This document shows positions 34,447-46,476 of a stretch of DNA of 64,000 nucleotides, in pieces. A program made the position numbers and the translations under genes. Every line of letters begins with the position of its first letter. The first letter of the stretch is position 1. Origin of the DNA: Scytalidium lignicola. Lineage: Eukaryota > Ascomycota > Leotiomycetes. The stretch spans positions 124,001-188,000 of the forward strand of contig NCSJ02000017.1 of assembly GCA_002812745.2 (NCBI GenBank). Direction: 5' to 3'. The notes below the pieces were generated by a model that searched no databases, was not told the origin of the DNA, and worked only from the letters and a program-made list of their open reading frames with translations.

Positions 34447-35264
34447 CTAGTCTAACTTCTTTCTGAACTTTAGGTCTTTTAAATCTTCGTGGGTGTATAC
34501 ACTTATGCGACAACCCTTAATTTCTGGCCTGGAGAGGATCTCCTCGTATACGCTCGAGAAATCCGATGCCTTCATCGAGCCTGTCTGCTTAGCTACTGAA
34601 TCAACTTCCACGCGAGCTCCGAGATACACTTCATTGAAGCGGATATTTGTGTCGGCGTTGTCACGGCAAGCTACATTTGCCATCGAAAACAAAGCACCTT
34701 GTGTGAGAGCTGGCGCTGCCCGAGCACCTATATCGCCCTGTGAGCCTGTGCAAAGTGTCCATGAAGTCAAGCCCTTCTGCTCTAGAAGATATGGGATTGT
34801 TGCACGATAAGCGACTACACAGTAAATCAGCCATTGTCCGAGCCTGTCATACGGTCGAATATTTTACAAAAATTGGATTCAAAGTTGATGGTCATGAATT
34901 CACGCAAGTCAATAGTGCTGAGATTTTGCAATAGCGTCGCGCCGTATGCTCCGCCAGCTGGTAGACGCATTATTAGGAGAGTCAGAGCTGAGTGCATCGG
35001 ATTCTCACCAGCAGAGTAGACGTGTTGAAAAGGTGGCAGTTTTCCAGCCCGGACCTGATTAACAACAGTTTGGACTCCTTGATCTGACATGACGTCGGCC
35101 TCCACGGTTGTGATTCCGTCTCGTGATCCTATATGTTGGAATAGCTTGTTGGCGGAAGCCTGGTTTCGTACAACTGCGAGAACATTACGTTTGGAACGTA
35201 GAACTGCTAGCACGGAGGCTACTCCAATGTTGCCCGTTGCTCCGATGATTAGAACAGTTTCCAT
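34447..35264 (-). CDS. NAD(P)-binding NmrA/SDR-like protein
   Basis: Three exons (35264-35009, 34957-34868, 34814-34447) join in phase to 237 residues. It begins with a Rossmann motif IIGATGNIGVASVLAVL and has AVVRNQASANKL and VEADVMSD, typical of atypical SDR/NmrA-like proteins. After splicing the middle reads HVYSAAGGAYGATLLQNLSTIDL. No Tyr-x-x-x-Lys pair stands out. Such proteins act as reductases or NADP(H)-sensing regulators. Both introns (51 and 53 nt) have normal GT-AG ends. It is intact, and convergent with the SDR gene, sharing the repeat-rich gap. Confidence 0.8.
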
Positions 35265-35860
35265 TTTCTGAATTAAAAGGTTTATAATGGTTTATGAAAT
35301 TCGCATCTGCTGGTAGACCATGTTTGGTACTCCTGGACCAGCTATTTATATATATAAGGTAGTGAAGAACACTGTAGTTGCAGATTCGGAGTGCGGGCAA
35401 ATATCAAAAATCTCAACGGAACTCGGAAGACGCTCCGGCCTAGCCAGAGAATATCCGATTAGTCTCTAGCAAGAATTTGACTCTAAATACAACGCGTAGT
35501 GTAGAACATTGAACGGATTGCGTAAACGGGCCCAATTGACTACATACTGTTGCCGAGGGCGAGAAATCATCTCGGATTTTATCCTTTCAGAAATTTATCT
35601 ATCGGTTGTTGAGACTCTTTCTACTTGTACTGCTGCCATATCTTAGACTGTCTATGTAAAACTGCATTATTATACTGTACGTACATTATATTAATCTGCT
35701 CGAACTATCAGTTCTCGATTGCTTGCTATCGAGGAAAGATTCACGACTTGATTAGTAGCAAGATTGAGAACTTACACTACATATAGAAGCAGGACCCACA
35801 CTTTAATCTTTTTACATCTATCGATTTTCCCCCCTAAGATCTTTTACAAGCTTTTCTACT
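35265..35860. other. Intergenic, 596 bp
   Basis: Promoter side of the NmrA-like gene (a TATATATATA run at about 35346-35355) and 3' end of the upstream cupin gene. No ORF or repeat of note. Confidence 0.45.
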
Positions 35861-36373
35861 CTAATCAGCCCACTCACTCCGAAGAGTTCTATTGCCAATC
35901 TCCAGTGGTTCTTCAATAATCTGAATAAAAGCAACCCATCTTGCCCAGCCACCACCAGGAGTAACATTGACCCACTTGTGCATAGTCCCTCTTTGTACAA
36001 TGGTGTCTCCAGCTTTCGCTACCTGTTTCTCCCCAGAATCGAGATGTAACTCAATCTCTCCCTCCAGTACGACAATGGTATCGAGTGTCATCGTGCGGTG
36101 AAATTCACTCTCAGCACCAGGGTTCATGTTAATTATACAAGTAGCTGTGCCACTCTGCGGACAGATCCGTCGATCTCCTGGAAAGAACTTGTTTGCGCGA
36201 TCGTGTTTATATTGTTCGATGTCCGCTTCAGTAGACAAGTTCATCGGAAATTCATGGCTTGACCAGACATTTTTTATAGTGCCAATTGGTATATGCACCT
36301 CGTGGTGCTCAGTTATGAGCTTGGAAAAGACGGACTTGCCATCGGCGTTGTGGGTTGTAATGTAGTGGGACAT
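35861..36373 (-). CDS. Small cupin-domain protein
   Basis: Single exon of 170 residues from the Met at 36373 (MSHYITTHNADGKSVF). An in-frame extension to 36472 exists but adds only basic filler. The cupin barrel is clear: GATCIINMNPGAESEFHRTM, VVLEGEIELHLDSGE, AGDTIVQRGTMHKWVN. One metal-binding His (EFHRT) and a later His (TMHKW) are present. Family members act on metabolite intermediates or are orphan; a homologous role in a pathway with the other cupin is inferred from proximity. The gene is intact and divergent from the Zn2Cys6 regulator. Confidence 0.8.
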   Translation of the reverse strand: MSHYITTHNADGKSVFSKLITEHHEVHIPIGTIKNVWSSHEFPMNLSTEADIEQYKHDRANKFFPGDRRICPQSGTATCIINMNPGAESEFHRTMTLDTIVVLEGEIELHLDSGEKQVAKAGDTIVQRGTMHKWVNVTPGGGWARWVAFIQIIEEPLEIGNRTLRSEWAD

Positions 36374-36955
36374 GTCACGCCGCTTAATAAGGAAAGCAAA
36401 AAAGGTAGCTGGTATGTGGCGCTTTTGAACTTGAGTTGAGATTCTCAAATGATATGGACGTATCGAATACATTTGAGCACCCTCCTGTTCATATGCCTTC
36501 CTACATATTTCATTTTATATGAATGGACGAATAACTGAGACCTCGCAATCGGGCCTTTTCGCCGCCGTTTCTATGTTCATTGAGTCGGAGGATCCTTCAG
36601 CCGACCATGGACAATATATGCTCAAGTTTCGGCTGTCTTCCGGTAGTTCCGTATTCTACGCAAAGAATTCTTGACTTTGGACCAAGTAGCTCAGTGTGCT
36701 GCCATCTGGTTAGAAAGGCTTACCAACAATTGAAATGTACCTTACATACTTTTCTTACCTCGTAACGGGTTGTGAAGATCCGCTTCCGGGGCTCATCATA
36801 TAAGTTATAATGGGTACTTTTTGGCGGAATGCTACCCGAGACTTAACACTTTCAATCTAGCTGCCTGGTTCCGCTTTCTAATTATTTCTTGGGGGAAAGA
36901 AGAAAAATTCAACAGAGGCCACATTCACGCAAGCGACATACAGGTATCCAACGTC
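36374..36955. promoter_or_regulatory. Shared divergent promoter of cupin and Zn2Cys6 regulator
   Basis: About 580 bp between divergently transcribed genes. No supported ORF. TATA-like sequences occur near 36805. The shared control region makes co-regulation likely. Confidence 0.45.
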
Positions 36956-39572
36956 ATGGAGGCATTAAGGCCTAAGAGGCACAAGGTGACTGTTGCATGC
37001 CACGCTTGTAGGAGCCGAAAGGTATGCAGTGAGAACTCAAGACAAATCCAACGACGACCACTGAAGTTCGCCGACAGATCAAATGTGATGGTCGTCAACC
37101 AGGTATGGTCCTCTGCCTCCATTGAGGTAATTTGAAGCAGTATAGCTGTCACTTTGTATACGAGTTGGAGATAGTTATAGCTACACGGGTATGATATAGC
37201 CTGCCAACGGTGATTCATAGAACTCTGTAGCAAGATCTGTCTCCACTCACAAAGTTGCGAGTCTAGACTGTCAAGATGATTTATACGTGCTAACTACTGA
37301 CTTTCCATAGTATGCGAACCATGCCAAAAAAGGCCCAGAAGTGACACAATGTGCACATGGGATACTGGCTCGGTGCGTGGTGCAAAGTCATCTGCAGATC
37401 ACATTAAGCGCCTTGAGGATAGGATCAAGCTTTTGGAAGAGCGTAACAGACATGACCACTTAATTCAGCCTGACAGCAATGGAAGCATGGATGGCGCCTT
37501 CGGAGAATCAATGCAACAAACATCGAGTAGACATAGAGTCACTCGCTCAATCTCGCCTGAACCTAGGATGCGGTACTCTACTCAGTCAGTTCCGTGGGTT
37601 GAATCCTCGTTCGTTGAAACTCTAGGTGCAGATACAAATCTCCAACCAACGAGCTCAGCTGCTTTTATTGTCCCAGGCATAGTTCCATCACTCCAGGACG
37701 GCCGAGGAAGCACAGATACCCTACTCCTCTCTGACAACTATACCATTCGGGACATCGTGGAGGACGTTAATCATGGCGAAAATTTGGTAGGCAGCTCCAA
37801 CGCCAGGACTTTCATGCAAGAAGTGGAGAAGGTAGCTATGCAGAAGCTTAATAGGGCATCGCAGTCTATAACACATGATTTTGGTCGAAGACATGGCGAT
37901 CCATCTCTGCTTGTTTCAGGCCATGAACTAAGGCAGAGAGATCTGGACTACATCTTGCCTCCCCGAGAGCAAGCTGATACCTTGATAACATCCTTCTGGA
38001 GCTCTGTGCATGTTATCTACCCATTATTAGATAAAGCACGGACGGAAGAGGACTACAATAAAATATGGGACCACGGTGACTCCGTATCTGAGAAGCAATC
38101 GTTTTTATGTTTACTGAATGCTATATTCGCCCTCTCTAGCCGTCTAGTTAGATCAGCAACTCCGAATCTTGAACACTCGGCTGCCACCTTTTGTTTAAGA
38201 GCACGGGGTTTACTGAATATCGAGAAATGCTCCGTCCGCTCTGTTCAATCATGTCTGCTTCTGGCACAGTACTTCCACAGCACACATGAGTCTCATATGT
38301 GTTCGATGTTCGTGGGGCTCGCGATACGTGCAGCTCAGACTCTTAAACTTCACCTATTCGAAACGAGCGAACACGTATCTGAAATTCGGACTAGAGAGAT
38401 ATTCCGCAGAGTATGGTATGGTTGCATCATCATGGATAGGGAGGTTTCCATGTTGTATGGTCGACCATGTATGATAGATCCAAAGACTACTGCTGCTGTA
38501 CCTCTCCCTTTATTCATGGATGAGCACAATCTTCAATCGCACACTATCCGGGCACAGCGTAGCCCTGATGTTGATTTCTACATATCCTCTCTAGGATTGT
38601 ACGATATATTACATGATGTCCTCCTGAATTCCTGTTCTGACGAATCCCAAAGCCGTTTTAAAACTACCTTTAAAAGCAACGCTTCCATAATCGAGCTCCA
38701 GGAGAAGCTTTCGAGGTGGGAAAATGGTATTCCTGACCACCTAAAAGTTGGAGTGTACCGTCAAGCCAACGACACAAATGCCGTACTACTTCGCAAAGCA
38801 TTTGTCCTTCACCAGAGGTACGTCAGTAGAATGTATTCCTTGGTAAATTCAACGTTAATCTAACAGCACTCTAAGACATCTCCACGTCCATCTATTGCTG
38901 CTAAGACCGGTTCTCTCAAGTTTCATCATTTCCGAGTTTCGGAACAAAGGATATTCTATTCCCTTTGGAAGCTTGCTCTCTCATCGAATCTCCTTACAAT
39001 GTGCAATCGTATGTGTTAAAATAGCCCTAGAGGCTATTGATACCATCTACAGTGGCGAAGTTACAGGCTCTAGTGAGATGGAATATTTATGCTCGTGGTG
39101 GTACAATGTAATTTTTCTGTACATGTCTGCTACAGTGCTCATTGCGGGCCGCCTTAGCCCTGCTGTTGTAGCTGAGGTGTCAGAAGAAGCAATCCTTGAT
39201 GGGTTTCGCAAAGCTGTCTCAGTTCTTCATCAGTACGCAGTCTTTAACGCGTCGATCCACCGTTTGACCACGATATTAGGTATCTCATTCAAGATTATAC
39301 CTCAACAGTATTCTCAATTACAGCAAACTTTGCATCGAGACGAAACTAATACCGAATTACGAATTGACGATGATGCTAATAACATGGCCACATTTCAGTA
39401 CTGGTGCCCAGTTAGACCGCTCCGTCGTTCGTCGTCTCCTCTCCCTGACCATGAAGTGCATCCGGCATCTGAGAATAATGATCCTGCCTTTTCTCAAACA
39501 CGTCCAAATTTTGACATTGTTTTCGATCCAGATGATTTCACCTGGCTTATGACTGTGCCATTCAGTGAGTAA
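36956..39572 (+). CDS. Zn2Cys6 / fungal_trans transcription factor
   Basis: Four exons (36956-37021, 37078-37102, 37311-38817, 38867-39572) join in phase to 767 residues. Splicing builds the binuclear zinc cluster: CHACRSRK, then IKCDGRQP, then VCEPCQKRPRSDTMC, spacing CX2CX6CX6CX2CX8C. A short coiled coil follows (HIKRLEDRIKLLEERN). The middle is the fungal_trans domain (SFWSSVHVIYPLLDKA, RAAQTLKLH, RRVWYGCIIMDREVSMLYGRP). The arrangement is that of pathway-specific regulators. It stands in the centre of the 30.8-42.1 kb gene set and is divergent from the cupin gene, so it is a good candidate for controlling that set. The gene is intact. Confidence 0.9.
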
Positions 39573-39957
39573 GGAAGATTTAAACATATCTACATTATAA
39601 TTACAGAAATCATATTATTGGATGTTTGCTGTACAAATCTCCCAAATCAAGCAACGATATTGCGGCTAGCATACTGAGAACTGAAAGCAGATCGGGAGTC
39701 CGACTTTGCTTCTTCAATGTCGACTAGAGTGCTTTTAGCACATCCAGGTAGCAGCCATCCAGCAATTGATTATTCTCCAACTCAACGGACGACCTAAGCC
39801 CAAAGCATGCATCGCGAGACCAACTGTTATTGTTGTATAGACTGGCCGTGATTGGTTACATATCAGGTGAAAAACATATAATTTACTATGTGAGAAGTTG
39901 GTACAAGAGAGCTAGAGCGATCTGAAGTGAAATCACAAAGACGTTGAATTGTCCCAC
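39573..39957. other. Intergenic, 385 bp
   Basis: 3' end of the Zn2Cys6 gene and decayed 5' region of the SDHC relic. Nothing distinct seen. Confidence 0.45.
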
Positions 39958-40441
39958 CCTGCCCACATCGTACGGGTACCACCCTGTCCAGGAAGATACG
40001 GCCAGAAACAACTCGAAGGATCCCTTCTGCTGACGCACACTCCATCCTCGCTGCACAACGTAGAAAAAGACCAGTATCCCCTCATCTCACTATCTGCCAG
40101 CCACAAATTCTATGGATGGCTTCTATATTGAACAGAATTACTGGTGTTATTCTCTCAGGGGGCTTCTACGTCCTTGGCGTAGCATACCTTGTATTACCAC
40201 TGGTGGGCTGGTAATTTTACTCAGCAAACATGGTCGCCGCATTTGCAGCATGGCCAGTGATGCTCAAGGTAGCCACGAAGACCGCGATTGCCCTTCCTTT
40301 CACATTTCACTGCTGGAATGGTGTAAGGTATTTGGTTTAGGACTGGGAAAGCAGTTTGGGAATACGCAAGTTATTAATACGGGGTTGGTGGTCTTTGTGC
40401 TTACTGGTCTGAGCACCCTTTATTTGGCACTTTTTGTGTAG
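39958..40441 (+). pseudogene. SDHC: Succinate dehydrogenase cytochrome b subunit (SDHC/Sdh3) paralogue, pseudogene
   Basis: One plus-strand frame (…40041-40340) reads as SDHC: TRRIPSADAHSILAAQRRKR, then PVSPHLTI, SILNRITGVILSGGFYVLG, FHCWNGVRYLV, and after a one-base loss near 40344 the last helix TGLVVFVLTGLSTLYLAL. Presequence-like basic sequence precedes it. The ubiquinone-site region LNRITG and the heme-ligand region FHCWNGVR are present. Breaks: TAA at 40212-40214 after LVGW, TAG at 40338-40340 in place of the Trp of the conserved LVWD, and the frameshift. It cannot make a full subunit. The main SDHC gene would lie elsewhere, so this is an extra copy. It sits between a pathway regulator and a DFR-like reductase. 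Confidence 0.82.
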
Positions 40442-40963
40442 GATGTTTTATTCGGAAAAGGAGAACGGAATTGCGTGAGATATGAAAATTGAAACATAGC
40501 TTATCCCTTTGCAGAAAGTGTCTTAGCAAGATCATTAATTTATTTCGTTTTGGTTGGCTAAATAAAAGAGCTCTTTGACCTCAGACAGAGACTCTCATGT
40601 CTGGCTAAGTGATTGACTGCCCCAGCGTAAGAGCTTAAAATTGTCACGACAGGTAGTATATAGCATAGTTCTTACAGTCGGCTACGTCTAGGGAGCCTCA
40701 ACGATGAGTACAATCAAAAACATCAATAAGTAGGTCACAGATGGGCTGAACATATTGGAACTCCTTGATCACAGTTTTATCAGAAGTATTTCTGAAAATT
40801 CAGTTGAGTAAATGAGTTGCTTGAATAAGTCAGGAAATTAAATTTACCTATTTCGAGGATAGACGAGAACGTTAGAGGAGTATACAGGGTTTTGGAAGGT
40901 TATACCTGCATGGAATATACTTAGTCTAAACTAAAGGAAATGGCTCTTTTAAATTATGTTTCG
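40442..40963. other. Intergenic, 522 bp
   Basis: No ORF or repeat with support. 3' end of the minus-strand reductase lies at the right side. Confidence 0.45.
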
Positions 40964-42135
40964 TCATCTACTGGCTGCAAGATCGAGATATTGGCCCACC
41001 AAATCCTTTAACTGCCGTTCATATAATTTAAAGGTGATCCCTAACTCCTTTTCTGCCTTTGAAGAATCAAGCAGGATATTCAAGGTTGCTTGCGTTCCAT
41101 TCAATGGCAGAATGCATTTTCTCTTGATAAGTGGAAAACTTTTCTGCACGATCTCGAACATGTCGTCCCACTTCCCCTTTTGCAATGGCGCTGAGAGCAA
41201 GAATGATTGTCCACCTTTGACGGTAGGATCTAGAGCTTTGATGTGAGCTGTTACTGCATCCTCTATATGAACAGTAGTATAAGGTATAGGATTTTCTGTA
41301 TTCCTGAAGCCGAGAAGAGGTCTAAGTATGAGGCTATTACTGCCGCTAACCATTTCTTTAACTGTAGTGTTGAGCTCATTAGGACCAATGATAAAGGATG
41401 GTAGTATATGGATGATGTCAAAGGTAGGTTTATTGGTCTCAACCCAGTCCGACGTTGCATAATATGCCAAGGTTTTACCATTCAGATATGATTCAGGGAA
41501 CTTTCCGTATGGTGGACTTGGTCGCGGAACAACATCTCGTTCTAATAATGTTAAGCCTAACCTGGCAATTTTAATGTAATTATTTCATGGAACTCACCAG
41601 TGAGCACTTGGTTAAAACGTTGCCGATTTGCTATAAGGATAGCAACAGAAAAAGTCAAGACAATGCGCTTGACGGTGATAGATTTTTGAGCGCCAGAAAG
41701 AATATTAAGTGTTCCATTTACCGCCGACTCGATGATTTCCTTGTCAGGATCCTCTGCCTACAACCACAGACACTAAGCAGAGGTAATATTTGGATTTTTT
41801 ATCAGACGTACCATTCTCGCGAGAGGAGACGCAATATGAACTATATACGTGACATCCTTAACCACGGTATCAAAAGCACCCACCTTTAACAAATCTGGTA
41901 TGATGATTATCTCCAGATTTTGTAGGTATGGTTTGATAGACTTGGCTGCTTTGATTACACCAATGTGCTCGCCCTTCCTTACTATCTATCCCTCGAACAC
42001 GATAGCCAGTAGCAAGTGCAACAGAGAGAGTTTGAAAACCGACATGTCCTGATATACCAGTAATCTATGTCACTTGTCGTTAGTATCTTTGGGTAGTAGG
42101 ACTCTATAACATACAAGAACGAGTTCTCCAGCCAT
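40964..42135 (-). pseudogene. NAD-dependent epimerase/dihydroflavonol-reductase-like protein with a 4-bp duplication
   Basis: Five exons can be traced on the minus strand. They start MAGELVL at 42135, then ITGISGHVGFQTLSVALATG (Rossmann motif), VIKAAKSIKPYL, YIVHIASPLARM, AEDPDKEIIESAVNGTLNIL, ERDVVPRPSPPYGKFPESYL with KTLAYYAT, and the C-terminal substrate domain ending LAASR. This is the DFR/cinnamoyl-CoA-reductase type of extended SDR. A tandem CTAT repeat at about 41982-41989 shifts the frame; removing one unit restores RGIVRKGEHIGVIKAAKS. Everything else splices cleanly, so the lesion is recent or allelic. It ends the oxidoreductase run that begins at 30.8 kb. Confidence 0.75.
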
Positions 42136-43184
42136 TTTAATGTTAAACCATGATCTCGAGTGACTTTCTGATGGTTTATTTATTTAAAAATTATAGTNAA
42201 AAAAAGGCTAGCATTGCTAAATGAGGAAGTAAGTTTTTAACCTCTTCATGTTTGATACTTAATGCTCTGCATGAGAAGACCCTTCAGACCGCTCTAGTAG
42301 ATAAGAAACGATTACTAATATGATTAATCTTTGATATCTACTATTGCCCTCCAAGATTTGAAAGCGTGGTTTTATACTGGGCTGAAGCTAGTAGATTCCT
42401 AATGAACGGAAAGACTTTTGGTCCGTTAAGCCCATTGGATCCACCACGCCCACAAACCTTGCAGGTTCTTGAATATCTAGTTAATGCTGGTATGCAAATG
42501 TAGGTAAGTGTAAACGCCCCCCTTTAAAATACCTGGTAACTCGGAAGCAGGATGCGGCTTTACGGCCGGTTGGTAGCAAATGATGCATTCCTTTACGGCA
42601 CTTGCGGGCGCCGGTATCACGGCATTACTAATCTCATATCCTATATCCGCTTCGTTTTTTAGCCTAAAATAAAATATCCTACATACAGGCTTGTTGCTTT
42701 AATTCATTTGGTTAAAATGATAATTCTATATAAAATCAATAAAAAATCAATAATATTGTAGTGAGGAATTCATATTCTACGTATATTTATGCAGAGACCT
42801 CCTTTAGATTTCCTTACACTTTAGTATTTAGTATATATAATAGGAGTTATATAATTACAGTGTTTGGGTTTTCCTTTCTCTTATTCCACTAAATTTTACC
42901 GTTTAATTGGTTACTTACTTTTAACTACATTTTACAGCTATATAATATACTTATATAAAAAAGTACTTTAATTAATCGATTATTATGGGGTTTATAAATT
43001 ATAAATNAAAAAAATAATTAGAAGACAATAAAAAAACATATCNAAAAAAGAAACTTTAATAATTAATAACAACAATATCTCTCCAGGAGCCGATTAGGAG
43101 AGCCAAATAGTTATAGAGTATAATTACNAAAAGAAAATTACAACCCCCCCCCTTCCCCGAGATATCTTACAATATCTATCAATC
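42136..43184. other. Gene-free, very AT-rich stretch with N bases
   Basis: 1.05 kb. N bases at 42198, 43007, 43043 and 43128 all sit immediately before A-runs. The stretch 42700-43130 is extremely AT-rich, and a C-run lies at about 43144-43152. No gene is supported. Confidence 0.6.
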
Positions 43185-45140
43185 TCACAATATATCATCC
43201 TCTACCACCTTGACGCTAACAGCCATTCCCCAGCCTTCTCTTCCACCTATCCAATTTTTCTTCTTTCCAACCTTCTTTATCACACTGATGTGATCTTCTA
43301 GAGCCTGCTTGAATTTCAACGGATCTTGCTTAACTTTTTGGATCGCAAACGTCAACTCCAATCCCTGCTTATTTTTCTTTTTCCCAAGAGAATTGGACCA
43401 TCTAACTGAGAGTAGTAGGCGAGGTTTCACTTCCTCAATCGAACCAGCGGGATACAGCTTACTGATGATTAAGCCTACTTTCCCTAAATACACAGTCCAC
43501 CAGACTTCTTCAGGGGTCAGGAGATGGCGTAAATTCATTTTGAAGTCAACTTCCCGTGGAGGTAAGTCGCCCTCGTATCGCTCTTCTAGCATAAGGGCAA
43601 GGCGAGCGCGATCTGCATGAGAGATGCCATGTGTCGAGGACATTATACCAGTGCTAGTACTGTATAAAGCCGATATGGAAGCTAATTCCTTCGACATGAT
43701 CGAATGTACGTAGAGAACTTGCGTAAAGCTACGAATAACATGGGTAGATATTGACTCAGGAAATTTTCTTTTGCTTGACTCAGATGGCTTGGGGATGGAA
43801 TCCATAATCAGACTGTATATTGCATCTCCCGACGACGGGGTGAAAGGTGCTGTAGCGACCTCGAGGGGATCTTGCCTGCGTATGCTTGGTGGAAGCTCTT
43901 GAAATAAGACTCCTTCTCGTACACCACCTTGGCAGAAATTTGCTTCTTTGATGCCATGTGGTAGTGCTTCGGCGAGAACATTCACAAGGAATGCCACTGC
44001 AGGTACTTGCATCCGACGCCGGTCTGAGACTCGGAAAATTTTATGAGCTGTATTGGCAATTTCCTTCAATTTTTCCGTGTCCTCAAATGCAGACTTGTGC
44101 GCAGAAAATCCATTGATGACAGAGATTGGGTAATGATGCCCATGGACTTGACTAAGATAGAGGAGTAAATATCCCCAACCACGGAAACCTCCTCCTGAGA
44201 GGTACACGGGAAATCCGCCTCCATTTTTAGCTTTTTCAACAAGTTCCTCGGGAATATTCATACTATAGAATGCGTCTCTGATATTAGCTTTCATCTCTTC
44301 TCGAAAATTTGCAACGGCTTGGTCTGCCTCGTCCTTGTTTTTCCCTTTCTTCAACTCTGTCAGCTTCCTAGTCAATGCAGCTGCTCCGTATGGGAAACTA
44401 AAGGAACCTTGAGGACTAAGACGAACGTTGCCTCCTTGGGAGATTAACCAGGTAATTTGCATACTCCCACCACCAAGATCCATGGCCAAACCTTGGATTT
44501 CTGAGAATCCACTCATTATTCCAAGCGCACCGATTCTTCCCTCATTTTCCTTAGACAAGAGTTCCACGTTGAGCCCAGTCTCTGTTCTAATCGCTTTGAG
44601 GAACTCTTTAGAGTTAATAGCGGTACGTGTTGCTTCGGTGGCGACTATCCGGATACTTGCTTTTGACACACCAAAATCCTGGCAGATGGTTTGAAAACGT
44701 AGGAGAGCAGCAATGACAGTAGTTATAACGGATATTGGGATGGGAATTCGGGTGCCACTTTCATCGTCGAATTGTGTATCGTAAAGGGAGATATCGACGC
44801 GATTGACGTAGAGCGTGGGCATAATCCGAGCTGTGCTAGATGAGAGGTCGGACACCGAGAATCGAATGCCATTGCTACGACAGTGAATATTAGTTATTAG
44901 ACTAATGAAGACGTAGTAGTGTATGTCTTGTAAATCAACGCTTTTTACTGGAAAGCGTAAACGAAAAAAATCATACAGTTGATAGAATGCACATAATTGT
45001 ATTTACATATACCCCATGAACGATGAGTGTGATTACCTTCCCATGTCAACTATACCACGTAGGTTTTCATTTATACAATGTGGCCTATATGACACTGATG
45101 GCCTTTGAACATCTTGTAAAATTTGAGGAGAGCCCTTCAT
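43185..45140 (-). CDS. RTG2: Retrograde regulation protein 2 (Ppx/GppA phosphatase family)
   Basis: Two exons, 45140-45037 and 44874-43185, join in phase across a 162-nt intron to 597 residues. The splice rebuilds GIVDMGSNGIRFSVSDL, the phosphate-1 motif of the ASKHA/Ppx-GppA fold. Other motifs are VATEATRTAINS, LSKENEGRIGALG, AMDLGGGSMQ (phosphate-2) and the later VYLSGGGFRGWG. This matches RTG2, a cytosolic regulator of mitochondria-to-nucleus signalling in yeast that acts with Rtg1/Rtg3; filamentous fungal copies are conserved but less studied. Start chosen at ATG 45140, 26 residues before DMGS. The gene is intact. Confidence 0.88.
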
Positions 45141-46476
45141 AATATGGGAACAAGAATTGAAAATAATCGAAACTGATAACCCTTTATAACTATGAATGAA
45201 ACAGGTAGTGATTTTGGCTTGGTTAAATAACATTGCTTGAGGGTGATAATATAGTTGCGACTCAAAGCCGGTACCAAGCTTATATGCGGGGTATTCAGTC
45301 TTGTACGGTGGCGTGCCATGTTTATGCCGCCGTTTTACTAAGGATGCTAGCAAGCAACTTGACGTTAATGTATTGTGCTTGCATAATCACTAAATTCAGC
45401 CATATAATGCCACGCTTCCCCATTTTGTCTTTGGAGCAGCCACGCGGTAACTCCGTTCCAAGTTTGATTTGTTGCTTTTCTGGGGCTTTTTGATAGCTTC
45501 TGGGAGGGTTGAAATTCATTCTGTGGTATGATCGTTTAACATCTTTTCATGTGGGAGATTGGATTGGTGGTATGATTATGACTTCTGGGTTCCTTCCCCC
45601 AGGTTTCTGACACACCCCTAAATAATGATTCAGTCTCTTGTTTGTTTTACGTAGGCTATTCCTGCAAGTGGCAACGCTGGTATTTGGCCTAACTAATCGC
45701 TCCCGGGTCGCCCATTTCACATCCCGAATATCACTGTAACCAGAAATGTACCCTAGCAGCAAACTCGGTAGGTGAAGCTTGTACCGTTTTATATAATGGC
45801 GGAATTTATGTTCCGATTATAGCTAAATTGGTAGGTTTAGAAGTACGAAGACGTCTAGTGGCCGGTTGGCGGTCTTGCGAAATCCAGTCTCTACCAACCC
45901 AACGGTCCCCAACAACAATCATAGTACCACGATAAGTTACACGTAACGTAACCGATGCAAAGGTGATTTAACATCGAATTTGCGATAGAAGCTCGAATTA
46001 GCCATTACAATCGTATCTCCAATGCCAGTGCTCCGGGTCAGCCTATCCTCAATATGAGTGCCGAGGATAGGCCTTCTGTCAGATGTAAAATATAAGGTTT
46101 TAGCAGATATGCAACTGGAGTTCCTTTGCACATCTGATAACTTCCTACAAAGCTGAAAAGGTCAGGCCGTAAGAGCTTCGCTCGCTCCCGCTACCTAATC
46201 GGGACTAGTTCACACCGAGCACGTGAATATCACGTGTACGTAACCACTATTCTACCAACACTGCCCTTGACCTATTATTAGAGACGGCCACAACTGTCAA
46301 TGGTCCAGATGATCACGACTACGAACTTGCCCCGTCTCGCGATAAATATTTACTCAAGATTTTTCTAGCGCTATGTATGTAGCTGAAATAAAATCTTGCT
46401 CCGATAGTACGTACAAGGTACGAGAAAGTCAAAACACGATTACAATATTAAATACACTTCGTAAAGATTATTCACC
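45141..46476. promoter_or_regulatory. Divergent promoter region of RTG2 and phosphotransferase-like gene
   Basis: 1.34 kb without a supported gene; the ORFs on both strands lack family resemblance. It contains the second copy of the paired CACGTG palindrome at 46220-46236, about 240 bp before the phosphotransferase start. Confidence 0.5.
46220..46236. promoter_or_regulatory. Paired CACGTG palindrome (copy 2)
   Basis: CACGTGAATATCACGTG is the exact reverse complement of the motif at 22787-22803. It is placed about 240 bp upstream of the APH-fold gene. Confidence 0.55.

Noticed and set aside
40112..40441. 109-codon plus-strand ORF as a gene
   Set aside because: Its N-terminal part is the wrong frame over the SDHC relic; only the C-terminal part coincides with SDHC sequence after the frameshift.
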